This document shows, piece by piece, positions 9,629-18,815 of a DNA stretch of 64,000 bases (its first letter is position 1; each line of letters opens with the position of its first letter). This DNA is from Vibrio alfacsensis (lineage in GTDB: Bacteria > Pseudomonadota > Gammaproteobacteria > Enterobacterales > Vibrionaceae): assembly GCF_003544875.1 (NCBI RefSeq), contig NZ_CP032093.1:2728001-2792000 (forward strand), in the 5' to 3' direction. Below the pieces are notes generated by a model that saw only the letters and a program-made list of their open reading frames with translations, searched no databases and was not told the DNA's origin. Made by a program: the position numbers and the translations under genes.

Positions 9629-10240
9629 ATGGACGCACTGGCTCTCATAATGACAATGGCCGCATACTTGCTGGGCTCGATTTCCAGCGCGGTATTGATT
9701 TGTCGTTTGTTAAAACTGCCAGACCCTCGTGACGTCGGCTCTCATAATCCTGGAGCTACCAATGTTCTGCGCATCGGGGGCAAAGGCGCCGCTGCGTCTG
9801 TACTGCTGTGCGATATGCTCAAAGGCACCATCCCTGTTTGGGGGGGCTATTTCTTAGGTATCGATCCAATTATTCTTGGGGTCATCGCCATAGCCGCTTG
9901 TTTAGGTCACATGTACCCAATCTTCTTCCATTTTAAAGGAGGGAAAGGCGTCGCAACCGCATTAGGCGCAATTGCACCTATCGGATTAGACCTAACTGGT
10001 CTGGTGATGATCACTTGGCTCTTAGTGGCCGTATTGTTCCGTTACTCTTCACTTGCCGCTTTAGTGACGGTACTGGTCACGCCTTTCTATGCTTGGATGT
10101 TTAAGCCGCAATACACCTTACCCGTTGCCATGCTGTGCTGTTTGATTGTCTTTAAACACCACCAAAACATTCGTCGGCTGCTTTCTGGTGAAGAACCAAA
10201 GATCGGTGAGAAAAAACTGGCAGAAAAAAACTCGGCATAA
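9629..10240 (+). CDS. plsY: Glycerol-3-phosphate acyltransferase PlsY
   Basis: 203-residue inner-membrane enzyme that transfers acyl groups from acyl-phosphate to glycerol-3-phosphate, the first step of phospholipid synthesis. The PlsY motifs are all present: [42 protein letters not shown] and [17 protein letters not shown]. It has five or so hydrophobic segments. An AAGGA lies seven bases before the ATG. The stop codon lies in the loop of the terminator hairpin. Confidence 0.95.
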   Translation: MDALALIMTMAAYLLGSISSAVLICRLLKLPDPRDVGSHNPGATNVLRIGGKGAAASVLLCDMLKGTIPVWGGYFLGIDPIILGVIAIAACLGHMYPIFFHFKGGKGVATALGAIAPIGLDLTGLVMITWLLVAVLFRYSSLAALVTVLVTPFYAWMFKPQYTLPVAMLCCLIVFKHHQNIRRLLSGEEPKIGEKKLAEKNSA

Positions 10241-10256
10241 TACCGAGTTTTCGTTT
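10227..10256. terminator. Terminator overlapping the plsY stop codon
   Basis: A stem AAAACTCGG/CCGAGTTTT at 10227-10251 has the plsY TAA in its loop. T tracts on both strands make it usable by the convergent hydrolase gene too. Confidence 0.75.
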
Positions 10257-10272
10257 GGGGTTGATTGATTCC

Positions 10273-11091
10273 CTACTGCACGTGCACGCTATTTAAGAAA
10301 TCAATCAGCATCTGATTCACAAATTCTGGTTGTTCAAGTGAGCTAATGTGCCCTGCTTGTGGGATCTCCACCAGTTTGCTGCCCGTAATACAATCGCTCA
10401 TCAAGTAAGACTCAAACACTGGACGCGGTTTATCTTCTCGACCAACAGCAATCAAGGTTGGCAAAGCAAACATTTCAGAATCTTCAATCACATCACGACG
10501 ACCAAATACCATGCGACCCATTCGGGCTACTTCGACCGCTCGCTCGCCATGTAATGATTCAAGGCTCTGTCTAAATGATGCAACCAGTTCAGGATTAATT
10601 TGCTCGGCATTATTCGCAAAGAACAATGGCGTTACCGCATCCACAATCGATGCTGGCACAGACTGAAATTCATCGATGGTATCAAGCATTGTGAAGTATT
10701 TCTTGTGTGCCACTTCCGGCTCTAAACCAATAAAAGTATCCATCAGTACCAAGGATTTCACTCGCTGTGGCGCTTGAGAAGTTAGCTCAGCTCCCCACAT
10801 ACCACCAACCGATAAACCAACAATAGAGAATTGCTCGATTTCTAGGTGGTCCATCAATGCCAACATGTGCTGAGCATAATCCACCAACGAACGCATAGAC
10901 GTCGGTGCGTTATCGGACTCACCATGCGCCCAAAGGTCTGGCACAATACAGCGATATGATTGACTCAATACTTCGATTTGTGGCGCCCACATTTGGCTAT
11001 CCCAAAGATAACTGTGGCCAAACAGTAATACTGGCCCCTTACCCTTATCTAAGTATGCGAGTGACTGACCTTCAATTTCAAATTTGTTCAT
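10273..11091 (-). CDS. Alpha/beta-fold hydrolase
   Basis: 272-residue alpha/beta hydrolase. The nucleophile elbow is GLSVGG (Ser), an oxyanion-region FGHSYLWDSQMW lies near residue 35, and the C-terminal catalytic His is in QAGHISSLEQP. There is no signal peptide, so it is probably cytoplasmic. The start is placed at MNKFEIEGQS (11091); the frame stays open ten codons upstream. It resembles the broad group of esterases and haloperoxidase-like enzymes; the substrate cannot be told from sequence. It is monocistronic, between the plsY and tsaD terminators. Confidence 0.8.
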   Translation of the reverse strand: MNKFEIEGQSLAYLDKGKGPVLLFGHSYLWDSQMWAPQIEVLSQSYRCIVPDLWAHGESDNAPTSMRSLVDYAQHMLALMDHLEIEQFSIVGLSVGGMWGAELTSQAPQRVKSLVLMDTFIGLEPEVAHKKYFTMLDTIDEFQSVPASIVDAVTPLFFANNAEQINPELVASFRQSLESLHGERAVEVARMGRMVFGRRDVIEDSEMFALPTLIAVGREDKPRPVFESYLMSDCITGSKLVEIPQAGHISSLEQPEFVNQMLIDFLNSVHVQ

Positions 11092-11155
11092 GCTTATTTC
11101 CATGTGTCGGTTTGAATGCATCCATCATTTAAACGATGTCCAAAGAGACCATAAA

Positions 11156-11184
11156 CAAAAGGTCTCTGCGTTGAGAGACCTTTC
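11156..11184 (-). terminator. Terminator after tsaD
   Basis: A stem AAAGGTCTCT/AGAGACCTTT at about 11159-11184 is followed on the minus strand by TTTTG. Confidence 0.75.
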
Positions 11185-11204
11185 AAATTAACGAATCATT
11201 TTAA

Positions 11205-12227
11205 TCAAGACGACGCAATCGGCTTGAGTTGATCAATTGGCCAACGTGGACGTGCTTCTACAGCCATGTCTGACACTTCGCCATTCTTCAGGCGTTGCAT
11301 ACCAGCGTACGCAATCATTGCACCGTTATCCGTGCAGAACTCAGTACGTGGGTAGTAAACTTCGCCGCCAACTTTCTTCGCTAACTTCTCAAGTTCCGCT
11401 CGCAAGCGACGGTTTGCACTCACACCACCCGCAATAACGATGCGTTTCATACCGGTTTGCTCAAGTGCTCGCTTACATTTAATCGCAAGTGTTGCACATA
11501 CCGCATCTTCGAATGCATAAGCGATATCTGCACGGGTCTGTTCATCATCACCGTTGGCTGCAATCGTGTTCGCTGTGAAGGTTTTTAGACCAGAAAAGCT
11601 CATGTCCAAACCCGGCACATTCGTCATCGGACGCGGGAACTTAAAGCGACCTGGCGTACCTTTTTCTGCCAATTTAGACAGTAATGGACCACCTGGGTAA
11701 TCCAAGCCCATCAGCTTAGCGGTTTTATCAAATGCTTCACCCGCGGCGTCATCAATTGACTCACCAAGGATCTTATACTCACCAATGCCTTTTACTTCGA
11801 CCATCATAGAGTGGCCGCCTGACACCAATACCGCCACAAATGGGAACGGTGGAGGGTTATCTTCGAGCATAGGCGCCAACAAGTGACCTTCCATATGGTG
11901 AACAGGTACGGCTGGCACTCCCCACGCGTAAGCAATACTGCGACCAATCGTAGCTCCAACCAATAACGCACCAACTAAACCCGGACCTGCCGTGTACGCC
12001 ACTCCGTCAATATCTTTCGGCGTTAAGTTTGCTTCTTTCAACGCTTCTTTAATAAGAGGAATGGTCTTCTTAACATGGTCACGTGAAGCCAACTCAGGCA
12101 CAACACCGCCGTAGTCTGCGTGTAGCTTAATTTGGCTGTATAATTGGTGTGACAACAAGCCTTTTTCATCATCATAGATTGCGATGCCTGTCTCGTCACA
12201 AGAGGTTTCAATACCGATAATGCGCAT
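11205..12227 (-). CDS. tsaD: tRNA N6-threonylcarbamoyladenosine transferase TsaD
   Basis: 340-residue catalytic subunit of the machinery making t6A at position 37 of ANN-decoding tRNAs. The start is at [14 protein letters not shown] (12227); the open frame upstream lacks family similarity. Metal-binding His residues are visible in [10 protein letters not shown], and the ASKHA fold motifs in [22 protein letters not shown] and [13 protein letters not shown]. It is divergent from rpsU, the classic gammaproteobacterial arrangement next to the macromolecular synthesis operon. Confidence 0.95.
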   Translation of the reverse strand: MRIIGIETSCDETGIAIYDDEKGLLSHQLYSQIKLHADYGGVVPELASRDHVKKTIPLIKEALKEANLTPKDIDGVAYTAGPGLVGALLVGATIGRSIAYAWGVPAVPVHHMEGHLLAPMLEDNPPPFPFVAVLVSGGHSMMVEVKGIGEYKILGESIDDAAGEAFDKTAKLMGLDYPGGPLLSKLAEKGTPGRFKFPRPMTNVPGLDMSFSGLKTFTANTIAANGDDEQTRADIAYAFEDAVCATLAIKCKRALEQTGMKRIVIAGGVSANRRLRAELEKLAKKVGGEVYYPRTEFCTDNGAMIAYAGMQRLKNGEVSDMAVEARPRWPIDQLKPIASS

Positions 12228-12457
12228 GGTTTTCTCAGTATGCTTTCTGTCTAGAGGAAATTTGGGCGTCATATTACCCTGCCTTTCCCTTTCAAACAAA
12301 TTTTGTACAGACAATAAACGATAAAACACTTTACAAAGCTGTTGTGATCGGATTAAAATTCCGCACCATTTTTGATCAAGCTGGTAAGTGATCAAACAAT
12401 TGTGATTTGGTCCATTGAACGCCAGCGTTAACGAATAACCCCTGAGGTGAAAGGCAT

Positions 12458-12673
12458 ATGCCAGTAGTTAAAGTACGTGAAAACGAACCGTTCGACGTTG
12501 CACTACGTCGTTTCAAGCGCTCTTGCGAAAAAGCAGGTATCCTTTCTGAAGTGCGTCGTCGTGAGCACTACGAAAAACCAACTACAGTTCGCAAACGCGC
12601 TAAAGCAGCAGCTCAAAAGCGTCACGCTAAGAAGCTAGCTCGCGAAAACGCTCGTCGCGTTCGCCTGTACTAA
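12458..12673 (+). CDS. rpsU: 30S ribosomal protein bS21
   Basis: 71-residue, strongly basic protein ([23 protein letters not shown]) identical in form to bS21 across gammaproteobacteria. It has a CCTGAGGTGAAAGG ribosome-binding region. It is the first gene of the rpsU-yqeY-dnaG-rpoD macromolecular synthesis operon, here with yqeY inserted between rpsU and dnaG. Confidence 0.97.
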
Positions 12674-12701
12674 TAACTGAGCTCCTGAAAGGAATTTAGT
12701 T

Positions 12702-13145
12702 ATGGCTCTGATTGATCAACTCAAAGAAGAGCAAAAATTAGCGATGAAAGCCAAGGACAAATTGCGCCTTGGTACTATTCGTTTAGCCCTGTCAGCAATT
12801 AAGCAACGTGAAGTTGACGAACAGATCACTCTGTCCGATGACGACATTATTGCCGTGATGACTAAAATGGTTAAACAACGTCGCGATTCTGTTACGCAAT
12901 ATGAAGCGGCTGGTCGTCAAGACCTCGCTGATGTGGAACAAGCAGAAATTACCGTTCTTGAGGACTTTATGCCTCAACCACTGACAGATGAAGAAGTGGC
13001 TTCTCTTATCGAGAAAGCAATTGTTGAATCTGGTGCAGCTGGCATGCAAGACATGGGCAAAGTAATGGGCGTTCTGAAACCACAAATTCAAGGGCGTACA
13101 GATATGGGTAAAGTGAGCGGTTTAGTTCGCACTAAATTGGCTTAA
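12702..13145 (+). CDS. yqeY: GatB/YqeY domain-containing protein
   Basis: 147-residue YqeY protein, related to the tRNA-binding tail domain of the amidotransferase subunit GatB. It begins MALIDQLKEEQKLAMKAKDK and contains the conserved LEDFMPQPLTDEEV and MGKVMGVLKPQIQGRTDMGKVS. The role is not settled; it may bind tRNA. It lies 28 bp after rpsU with a GGAA ribosome site and is followed by an attenuator-like hairpin before dnaG. Confidence 0.9.
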   Translation: MALIDQLKEEQKLAMKAKDKLRLGTIRLALSAIKQREVDEQITLSDDDIIAVMTKMVKQRRDSVTQYEAAGRQDLADVEQAEITVLEDFMPQPLTDEEVASLIEKAIVESGAAGMQDMGKVMGVLKPQIQGRTDMGKVSGLVRTKLA

Positions 13146-13163
13146 CATCCCACCCAATTGCAG

Positions 13164-13200
13164 CAAGCCGTGCTATCCTTTGGAACGCACGGCTTGTTTG
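13164..13200 (+). terminator. Internal terminator/attenuator before dnaG
   Basis: A 10-bp stem CAAGCCGTGC/GCACGGCTTG (13164-13173/13187-13196) is followed by TTTG. In E. coli the same operon has a terminator between rpsU and dnaG that keeps primase levels low; this hairpin is placed to do the same. Confidence 0.65.
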
Positions 13201-13292
13201 TATCTGGATAACTGATTTGATACGCACCCTTGTGCGATTGCTTTATTCACTTATCTACCTCTCTCATTCGTTTTCTTTTTTTGTTAGGTTTT

Positions 13293-15065
13293 ATGGCTGG
13301 ACACATCCCTCGCAGTTTTATTGATGATCTCCTAGCTCGGCTTGATATTGTCGACATCATCGACGCACGCGTGAAACTTAAGAAAAAAGGCAAAAACTAC
13401 GGTGCTTGCTGCCCTTTCCACAATGAAAAGACCCCCTCTTTTAGCGTCAGCCAAGAGAAGCAGTTCTATCACTGTTTTGGATGTGGTGTACACGGCAATG
13501 CCATCGACTTCGTTATGGAGTTCGAACGACTCGATTTTGTCGAAGCCATAGAAGAGTTAGCTTCCTACCTCGGGCTAGATGTGCCGCGTGAACAGCGAAG
13601 CGGTGGTGGACAATCCCAATCTGGCCCACAAGCAAGCAGCAGCGAAAAGCGCAGCCTTTATGACCTCATGGGTAGCATTGGGCAGTTTTATCGTAACCAA
13701 CTCAAACAGCCGGCAAGTAAAGTCGCGATTGAATACCTTAAAAACCGCGGCCTATCCGGTGAGATAGTTCAAAAGTTTGGTATTGGCTATGTTGCTGATG
13801 AGTGGGATTTAGTTCGTAAGAATTTCGGCCAACAAAAAGACAATCAAGACATGCTGGTAACCGGTGGCATGTTGATTGAAAACGAAAAAGGTAACCGCTA
13901 CGACCGCTTCCGTGGTCGTATTATGTTCCCTATTCGAGATCGCCGTGGGCGTGTAATTGGCTTTGGTGGTCGGGTACTTGGCGATGGCACACCTAAATAC
14001 CTAAACTCACCAGAAACGCCTATATTTCATAAAGGTAAAGAGCTTTACGGCCTGTATGAAGTATTGCAAGCATACCGTGAACCGCCACGAATTTTAGTGG
14101 TTGAAGGTTATATGGACGTTGTCGCGCTGGCCCAGTATGGCGTAGATTACTCTGTTGCTTCACTCGGAACATCCACCACTGGCGATCACATTCAGATGTT
14201 GTTCCGTCAGACCAATACCGTAGTGTGTTGTTACGATGGTGACCGTGCTGGTAAAGAAGCGGCATGGCGTGCATTAGAAAATGCGCTTCAATACTTAAAA
14301 ACGGGTAATACGTTGAAGTTCTTGTTCTTACCTGATGGTGAGGACCCTGACAGCTACGTACGTAAATATGGTAAAGCGGCACTTGAGCAGCAAATAGAGC
14401 ACGCGACGCCACTATCAAGTTACTTGTTTGACAACCTCATTGAACTTCACCAAATTAATTTAGGGAATCATGAGGGTAAGTCGGCACTAAGAGCCTACGC
14501 CAGTGCCTTGATCGACAAAATTCCTGACCCATACTTTCAGGAGTTACTTGAAAAACTTTTGGATGAGCGTACGGGGTTTGACAACAACTTACGTCAGGCT
14601 CGTAGAAAAAATACGGATACTCGACCTCAACCGCATAAAGAGATCAAACGCACGCCAATGCGTGAGGTTATCGCTCTACTTATCCAAAATCCGAGCTATG
14701 CTCAAATGGTACCGGATCTCTCAAGCGTAAAAGAGCTATCCATACCAGGTTTAAGTTTATTTGTTGATGTACTTGATAAATGTCAATCGCATCCCCATAT
14801 CAACACAGGCCAATTATTAGAGCATTGGCGCAACAGCCAAAATGAGACACTTCTGTCTCGTCTTGCGAGCTGGGATATCCCTCTCGATGAAGACAATCAA
14901 GAAGAAGTATTTTTTGACTCACTGGACAAAATCATTGCCCAGTGCGTAGAAAGACAAATTGAAAACCTGCAGGCCAAAGCAAGAAGTGTCGGTTTATCAA
15001 CCGAAGAAAAGGGAGCTTCAAGATTTAATCATGAGAGACTTGAAAGCGTAACCCTGATTAATTAG
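13293..15065 (+). CDS. dnaG: DNA primase
   Basis: 590-residue primase that makes RNA primers at the replication fork. The start is MAGHIPRSFIDDLL at 13293, with TTAGG upstream; the upstream 21 codons are not family-like. The N-terminal CHC2 zinc finger is visible (C-x2-H then C-x2-C in CCPFHNEKTPSF and YHCFGCGVHG). The TOPRIM domain follows near residues 255-345 (VVEGYMDVVALAQ, CYDGDRAGKEAAWRAL, PDGEDPD). The C-terminal DnaB-binding region is divergent, as usual. It lies between yqeY and rpoD. Confidence 0.96.
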   Translation: MAGHIPRSFIDDLLARLDIVDIIDARVKLKKKGKNYGACCPFHNEKTPSFSVSQEKQFYHCFGCGVHGNAIDFVMEFERLDFVEAIEELASYLGLDVPREQRSGGGQSQSGPQASSSEKRSLYDLMGSIGQFYRNQLKQPASKVAIEYLKNRGLSGEIVQKFGIGYVADEWDLVRKNFGQQKDNQDMLVTGGMLIENEKGNRYDRFRGRIMFPIRDRRGRVIGFGGRVLGDGTPKYLNSPETPIFHKGKELYGLYEVLQAYREPPRILVVEGYMDVVALAQYGVDYSVASLGTSTTGDHIQMLFRQTNTVVCCYDGDRAGKEAAWRALENALQYLKTGNTLKFLFLPDGEDPDSYVRKYGKAALEQQIEHATPLSSYLFDNLIELHQINLGNHEGKSALRAYASALIDKIPDPYFQELLEKLLDERTGFDNNLRQARRKNTDTRPQPHKEIKRTPMREVIALLIQNPSYAQMVPDLSSVKELSIPGLSLFVDVLDKCQSHPHINTGQLLEHWRNSQNETLLSRLASWDIPLDEDNQEEVFFDSLDKIIAQCVERQIENLQAKARSVGLSTEEKGASRFNHERLESVTLIN

Positions 15066-15150
15066 TCAGCAACAATTTAATTTGTTATAGTAAGTGGTTT
15101 GCATTTCGCATACTGATTCCTTCACCAGATTACGAAGTTGGATACCGTCT

Positions 15151-17019
15151 ATGGATCAAAATCCGCAGTCACAGCTAAAGTCACTTGTTATTAAAGGCAA
15201 GGAACAAGGCTATCTGACCTACGCCGAAGTAAATGACCACCTACCTGCTGAAATCGTAGATTCAGAACAGGTAGAAGACATCATTCAAATGATCAACGAC
15301 ATGGGTATCAAGGTAGTAGAAACTGCCCCAGATGCTGATGATCTTGCACTGAACGATGACACAAACATTACCGATGAAGATGCAGCTGAAGCTGCAGCAG
15401 CAGCACTTTCTAGCGTAGAAAGTGAAATTGGTCGTACAACAGACCCAGTACGTATGTACATGCGTGAAATGGGCACTGTTGAGCTGCTGACTCGCGAAGG
15501 CGAAATCGACATCGCAAAACGCATTGAAGAAGGTATTAACCAAGTTCAATCGTCTGTTGCTGAATACCCAGGCACTATCCCTTACATTCTTGAGCAGTTC
15601 GACAAAGTTCAAGCTGAAGAGCTACGCCTTACAGACCTGATCTCTGGATTCGTTGATCCTGATGCAGAAGATACTGCTGCACCAACGGCAACACACATCG
15701 GTTCTGAATTGTCTGAAACTGATCTTAAAGATGAAGACGAAGAAGATGTTGAAGATGATGATGAAGACAGCGATGACGATTCAGAATCGGAAACAGAAGA
15801 AGATGTAGGTATTGACCCTGAACTAGCGCTTGAGAAATTCAACCAGCTACGCAGCACTTACCAAAACCTTCAGCTTGCGATCAACGAGCACGGCTACGAA
15901 AGCCCGAAAGCAACCGTTGCAAACGAATTGATGCTAGACGTATTCAAAGAATTCCGTCTAACGCCAAAACAGTTCGATCACCTAGTGAACGAGCTGCGTA
16001 CAGCAATGGATCGTGTTCGCACGCAAGAACGCTTAATCATGAAAGCTGCGGTTGAATACGGCAAAATGCCGAAGAAATCATTCATCGCACTATTCACTGG
16101 CAATGAATCAAATGATGCTTGGTTAGATGAAGTTCTTGCTTCAGACAAACCATACGCAGAAAAGATCAAACGCAGTGAAGAAGAAGTCCGTCGTTCAATC
16201 ATGAAACTAAAAATGATTGAAGAAGAGACATCTCTAACCGTTCAAAACATTAAAGACATCAGCCGTCGCATGTCTATCGGTGAAGCAAAAGCTCGCCGAG
16301 CGAAGAAAGAGATGGTTGAAGCGAACTTACGTCTAGTAATTTCTATCGCGAAGAAATACACCAACCGTGGTCTACAGTTCTTGGATCTTATCCAAGAAGG
16401 TAACATCGGTCTGATGAAAGCGGTAGATAAGTTCGAATACCGTCGTGGTTACAAGTTCTCGACTTACGCAACGTGGTGGATCCGTCAGGCTATCACCCGT
16501 TCTATCGCAGACCAAGCACGTACGATTCGTATTCCGGTACACATGATCGAAACGATCAACAAGCTAAACCGTATCTCTCGTCAAATGCTACAAGAGATGG
16601 GTCGTGAACCGTTACCGGAAGAACTGGCAGAGCGTATGCAAATGCCAGAAGACAAAATTCGTAAAGTTCTGAAAATCGCTAAAGAGCCTATCTCTATGGA
16701 GACACCTATCGGTGACGACGAAGATTCGCATCTAGGTGATTTCATCGAAGATACAACGCTAGAACTGCCGTTAGATTCTGCAACAGCGACAAGCCTGAAA
16801 ATGGCGACAAAAGATGTCCTTGCAGGCCTAACGCCACGTGAAGCGAAAGTACTTCGTATGCGCTTTGGTATCGACATGAACACTGACCACACTCTAGAAG
16901 AGGTAGGTAAGCAGTTCGACGTTACTCGTGAACGTATCCGTCAGATCGAAGCAAAAGCTCTACGTAAGCTTCGTCATCCAAGCCGTTCAGAAACACTGCG
17001 CAGCTTCTTAGACGAATAA
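15151..17019 (+). CDS. rpoD: RNA polymerase primary sigma factor (sigma-70)
   Basis: 622-residue housekeeping sigma factor. The start is [12 protein letters not shown] (15151). Region 1.1 is N-terminal; [16 protein letters not shown] marks region 1.2. The non-conserved region contains a very acidic stretch (about residues 190-220, nearly all D/E/S). Region 2.3-2.4 reads [17 protein letters not shown], and region 4.2 has the helix-turn-helix [20 protein letters not shown]. It ends in LRSFLDE. It is the last gene of the macromolecular synthesis operon, followed by a strong terminator. Confidence 0.97.
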   Translation: MDQNPQSQLKSLVIKGKEQGYLTYAEVNDHLPAEIVDSEQVEDIIQMINDMGIKVVETAPDADDLALNDDTNITDEDAAEAAAAALSSVESEIGRTTDPVRMYMREMGTVELLTREGEIDIAKRIEEGINQVQSSVAEYPGTIPYILEQFDKVQAEELRLTDLISGFVDPDAEDTAAPTATHIGSELSETDLKDEDEEDVEDDDEDSDDDSESETEEDVGIDPELALEKFNQLRSTYQNLQLAINEHGYESPKATVANELMLDVFKEFRLTPKQFDHLVNELRTAMDRVRTQERLIMKAAVEYGKMPKKSFIALFTGNESNDAWLDEVLASDKPYAEKIKRSEEEVRRSIMKLKMIEEETSLTVQNIKDISRRMSIGEAKARRAKKEMVEANLRLVISIAKKYTNRGLQFLDLIQEGNIGLMKAVDKFEYRRGYKFSTYATWWIRQAITRSIADQARTIRIPVHMIETINKLNRISRQMLQEMGREPLPEELAERMQMPEDKIRKVLKIAKEPISMETPIGDDEDSHLGDFIEDTTLELPLDSATATSLKMATKDVLAGLTPREAKVLRMRFGIDMNTDHTLEEVGKQFDVTRERIRQIEAKALRKLRHPSRSETLRSFLDE

Positions 17020-17035
17020 TCCAAGCGATTAGAAT

Positions 17036-17067
17036 CAAAAAAGGTGACCCTAGGTCACCTTTTTATT
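17036..17067 (+). terminator. Terminator after rpoD
   Basis: A stem AAAAGGTGACC/GGTCACCTTTT with a 3-base loop and a T tract begins about 17 bp after the rpoD stop. Confidence 0.9.
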
Positions 17068-17162
17068 ATTGATGATACTAAGTGAATAAAAACTAAGCGC
17101 AATTGCCCTATCTAGTGTCTAGACACCTTGCAACGCTTCCCCTATAATCGTTCACCTATTAA

Positions 17163-17238
17163 GGCCCCTTAGCTCAGTGGTTAGAGCAGTCGACTCATAA
17201 TCGATTGGTCCCCAGTTCAAGTCTGGGAGGGGCCACCA
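17163..17238 (+). tRNA. ileX: tRNA with CAT anticodon, tRNA-Ile2 type (lysidine-modified)
   Basis: A 76-base cloverleaf with an encoded CCA end. The acceptor stem is GGCCCCT/AGGGGCC, the D arm GCTC/GAGC, the anticodon loop CTCATAA, and the T arm contains TTCAAGT. The anticodon CAT could mean Met, but the body closely resembles E. coli ileX/ileY (GGCCCCTTAGCTCAGTGGTT start), whose C34 is converted to lysidine to read AUA. In V. cholerae the corresponding tRNA next to rpoD is the insertion site of VSP-II; here the 3' end is intact and no integrase follows. Confidence 0.93.
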
Positions 17239-17248
17239 TATTCCATAA

Positions 17249-17283
17249 GGCCTGAGAGCGTTTTCGCTGTCAGGCTTTTTTCG
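17249..17283 (+). terminator. Terminator after the tRNA
   Basis: An inverted repeat GCCTGAGAGCG/CGCTGTCAGGC with a TTTT loop and a following T6 tract, about 11 bp after the CCA end. Confidence 0.8.
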
Positions 17284-17331
17284 TTTTTAGTCCTCTGGAC
17301 TACCTATGGACTACATCCTGTCAGTTAGAAC

Positions 17332-17616
17332 TCAATGCGCGCTGACCGCCCTCTCTAACTCTAAAGCTCGGGCTTTATATTCTTGAGTTGCCGATACTAA
17401 GGTAGGTCGATTAATGATTCGCCACAAAAAGAATGGCGGAATCAAAAACGCGACAAAGTAAAACGATTCATGAAAGAACGTATTCGCGATGTTATTCTGA
17501 TGCTCATACCACGCCGTCAGAGCAAAGATATCCAATAGGATACCCAGCACACCAAACACAACAGAAATGATGACAACGAGTCCTAGCAACTCTCGAAGGT
17601 AGTGTTTATAAGCCAT
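17332..17616 (-). CDS. Small two-helix membrane protein, unknown function
   Basis: 94-residue protein that I do not recognise as a named family. Two clear hydrophobic segments are at about residues 11-33 (LGLVVIISVVFGVLGILLDIF) and 52-67 (FYFVAFLIPPFFLW), with a charged N-terminus (MAYKHYLRELL) and a charged C-terminus. It is single, between the tRNA and the left end of the Tn7-like element, and so belongs to the original glmS-rpoD interval rather than the cargo. Confidence 0.6.
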   Translation of the reverse strand: MAYKHYLRELLGLVVIISVVFGVLGILLDIFALTAWYEHQNNIANTFFHESFYFVAFLIPPFFLWRIINRPTLVSATQEYKARALELERAVSAH

Positions 17617-17848
17617 TTTTTGTCATTCCATCTAGACAATAACGTCACATAAAATTACGCCTCTCTCAGCCCGCCAGACTTGATTTGTATCAACGTTGAT
17701 ATCGCACTGATAAGAACTTAGTTTTATAAAAAAGAGCTTATAGTCTCTTTCGTCATACCCATCAAAAATGTCTTTGTCTGCACACTGATAACGCGTACTA
17801 CCGTGCGATTAATGCGACCTCATTAAAGCTACCATTATTAACACATAC

Positions 17849-17874
17849 AAAAAAACCGAGGCAAAACCTCGGTT
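17849..17874 (-). terminator. Displaced glmS terminator left of the Tn7-like element
   Basis: On the minus strand this reads as a stem AACCGAGG/CCTCGGTT (17854-17861 and 17867-17874) with a TTTTG loop, followed by T7. Joining the left flank to the right flank at the duplicated TCGGT rebuilds the sequence directly downstream of the glmS stop, so this is the original glmS terminator, now 21.5 kb away. The last stem base is supplied by the first T of the element. It is now placed to end the transcript of the Crp-like gene at 18053-18691. Confidence 0.8.
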
Positions 17875-18010
17875 GTCGGTAGACATTAAAGTTTGATCGA
17901 TTTAGGAGCGAAAGTACTTCATTTTGAGCATATTCGCTTTTATAGTTTGATCATTCTTCTAACTCCTGAACTTGGTTTTCAGTCATTTGAGAACAATAAA
18001 GTTTGATCAA
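17874..18010 (+). repeat. Left end of the Tn7-like element: three spaced TnsB-type repeats
   Basis: Three copies of the motif (ACAAT)AAAGTTTGATC: 17882-17899 (GACATTAAAGTTTGATCG), about 17938-17953 (core AGTTTGATCA) and 17993-18010 (ACAATAAAGTTTGATCAA). They are about 55 bp apart, like the spaced transposase-binding sites of Tn7L. All point the same way. Confidence 0.88.
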
Positions 18011-18052
18011 ATAGAATTGAATACTTACCAAGCGCCTGTTTACCAATGAGTG

Positions 18053-18691
18053 CTATATACTATCCATTGATAATTTCAATTTAAACTTTAGAAATGCATC
18101 CCTATTTTTCACATGGAGTTTTCTACTTGAATCATCTAGAGCTCCACATTTTTTGAGCTCCTTGCAAAAGCGAATCACAGTCGTGGTATCAGTGCCACTG
18201 TATTCACCCACTTCACGATACGTCCACTGGTACTCTGGGTGGTTATCAAACAAGTAGCCAATAGCATCCATAATTCGCACTTTGGCGCTGTTCGACGTCA
18301 TTTGAGTTAAACGACTTTCGGCCTCTCCTAGTTCATAGCACACGCCTCGAACCAAAAAACCCGACAACTCTTTCGAGATCGCCTCTACCTCGTGAAAAGT
18401 ATCCAATTGGATATGTGAAAGATGGCTAGGCAGCATAGCGCGCGCCGTCGAGCGATAATCTTGCTCTGTAAACAGTGAACGGTAGCCAAAGAAATAACCC
18501 GGCCCATAAATACGCAGCAAACTCTCTTTACCTGATTCGGTGGTTTGATAGATGCCGATCAGACCAGATTTTACATAGTAGAAACCTTTTGTTGGGTTCC
18601 CACCTCGGTACACCACTTGGTGCTTAGTGAACTCTTGCTCTTTTGTGTATGCAGACACTTCGCGCAACACCTGATCAATCATACTTTTCAT
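18053..18691 (-). CDS. Crp/Fnr-family transcriptional regulator
   Basis: 212-residue regulator with an N-terminal cyclic-nucleotide-binding-like beta barrel (about residues 15-120; GFYYVKSGLIGIY, YGPGYFFGYRSLF) and a C-terminal winged helix (about 150-205; WTYREVGEYSGTDTTTVIRFCKEL). The Arg/Ser phosphate cassette of Crp is not preserved and there is no Fnr cysteine cluster, so the ligand is unknown. The start at 18691 is preceded by AAAGG. It is divergent from the TauE-GH127 operon with 124 bp between, so it may control that operon. It is the first cargo gene inside the left end and has no terminator of its own except the displaced glmS one. Confidence 0.85.
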   Translation of the reverse strand: MKSMIDQVLREVSAYTKEQEFTKHQVVYRGGNPTKGFYYVKSGLIGIYQTTESGKESLLRIYGPGYFFGYRSLFTEQDYRSTARAMLPSHLSHIQLDTFHEVEAISKELSGFLVRGVCYELGEAESRLTQMTSNSAKVRIMDAIGYLFDNHPEYQWTYREVGEYSGTDTTTVIRFCKELKKCGALDDSSRKLHVKNRDAFLKFKLKLSMDSI

Positions 18692-18815
18692 CTACCTTTC
18701 GCCAACGTGTAACTGAGTTTAACAGGTTTTAATCTGCCATTTATGATCCCGACTATAAAACCTTACGGGGGGTCAAAATTACACTTAAGTCAATCTCATT
18801 ATTTGGCAATTTTTG

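Noticed and set aside
15609..15857. A serine-rich frame antisense to rpoD.
   Set aside because: It is the reverse reading of the acidic Asp/Glu codons of the sigma-70 spacer.
17163..17238. The tRNA as the attachment site of the cargo island.
   Set aside because: No repeat of the tRNA 3' end is found near 39.4 kb and there is no integrase; the island is bounded by Tn7-type ends more than 600 bp away.
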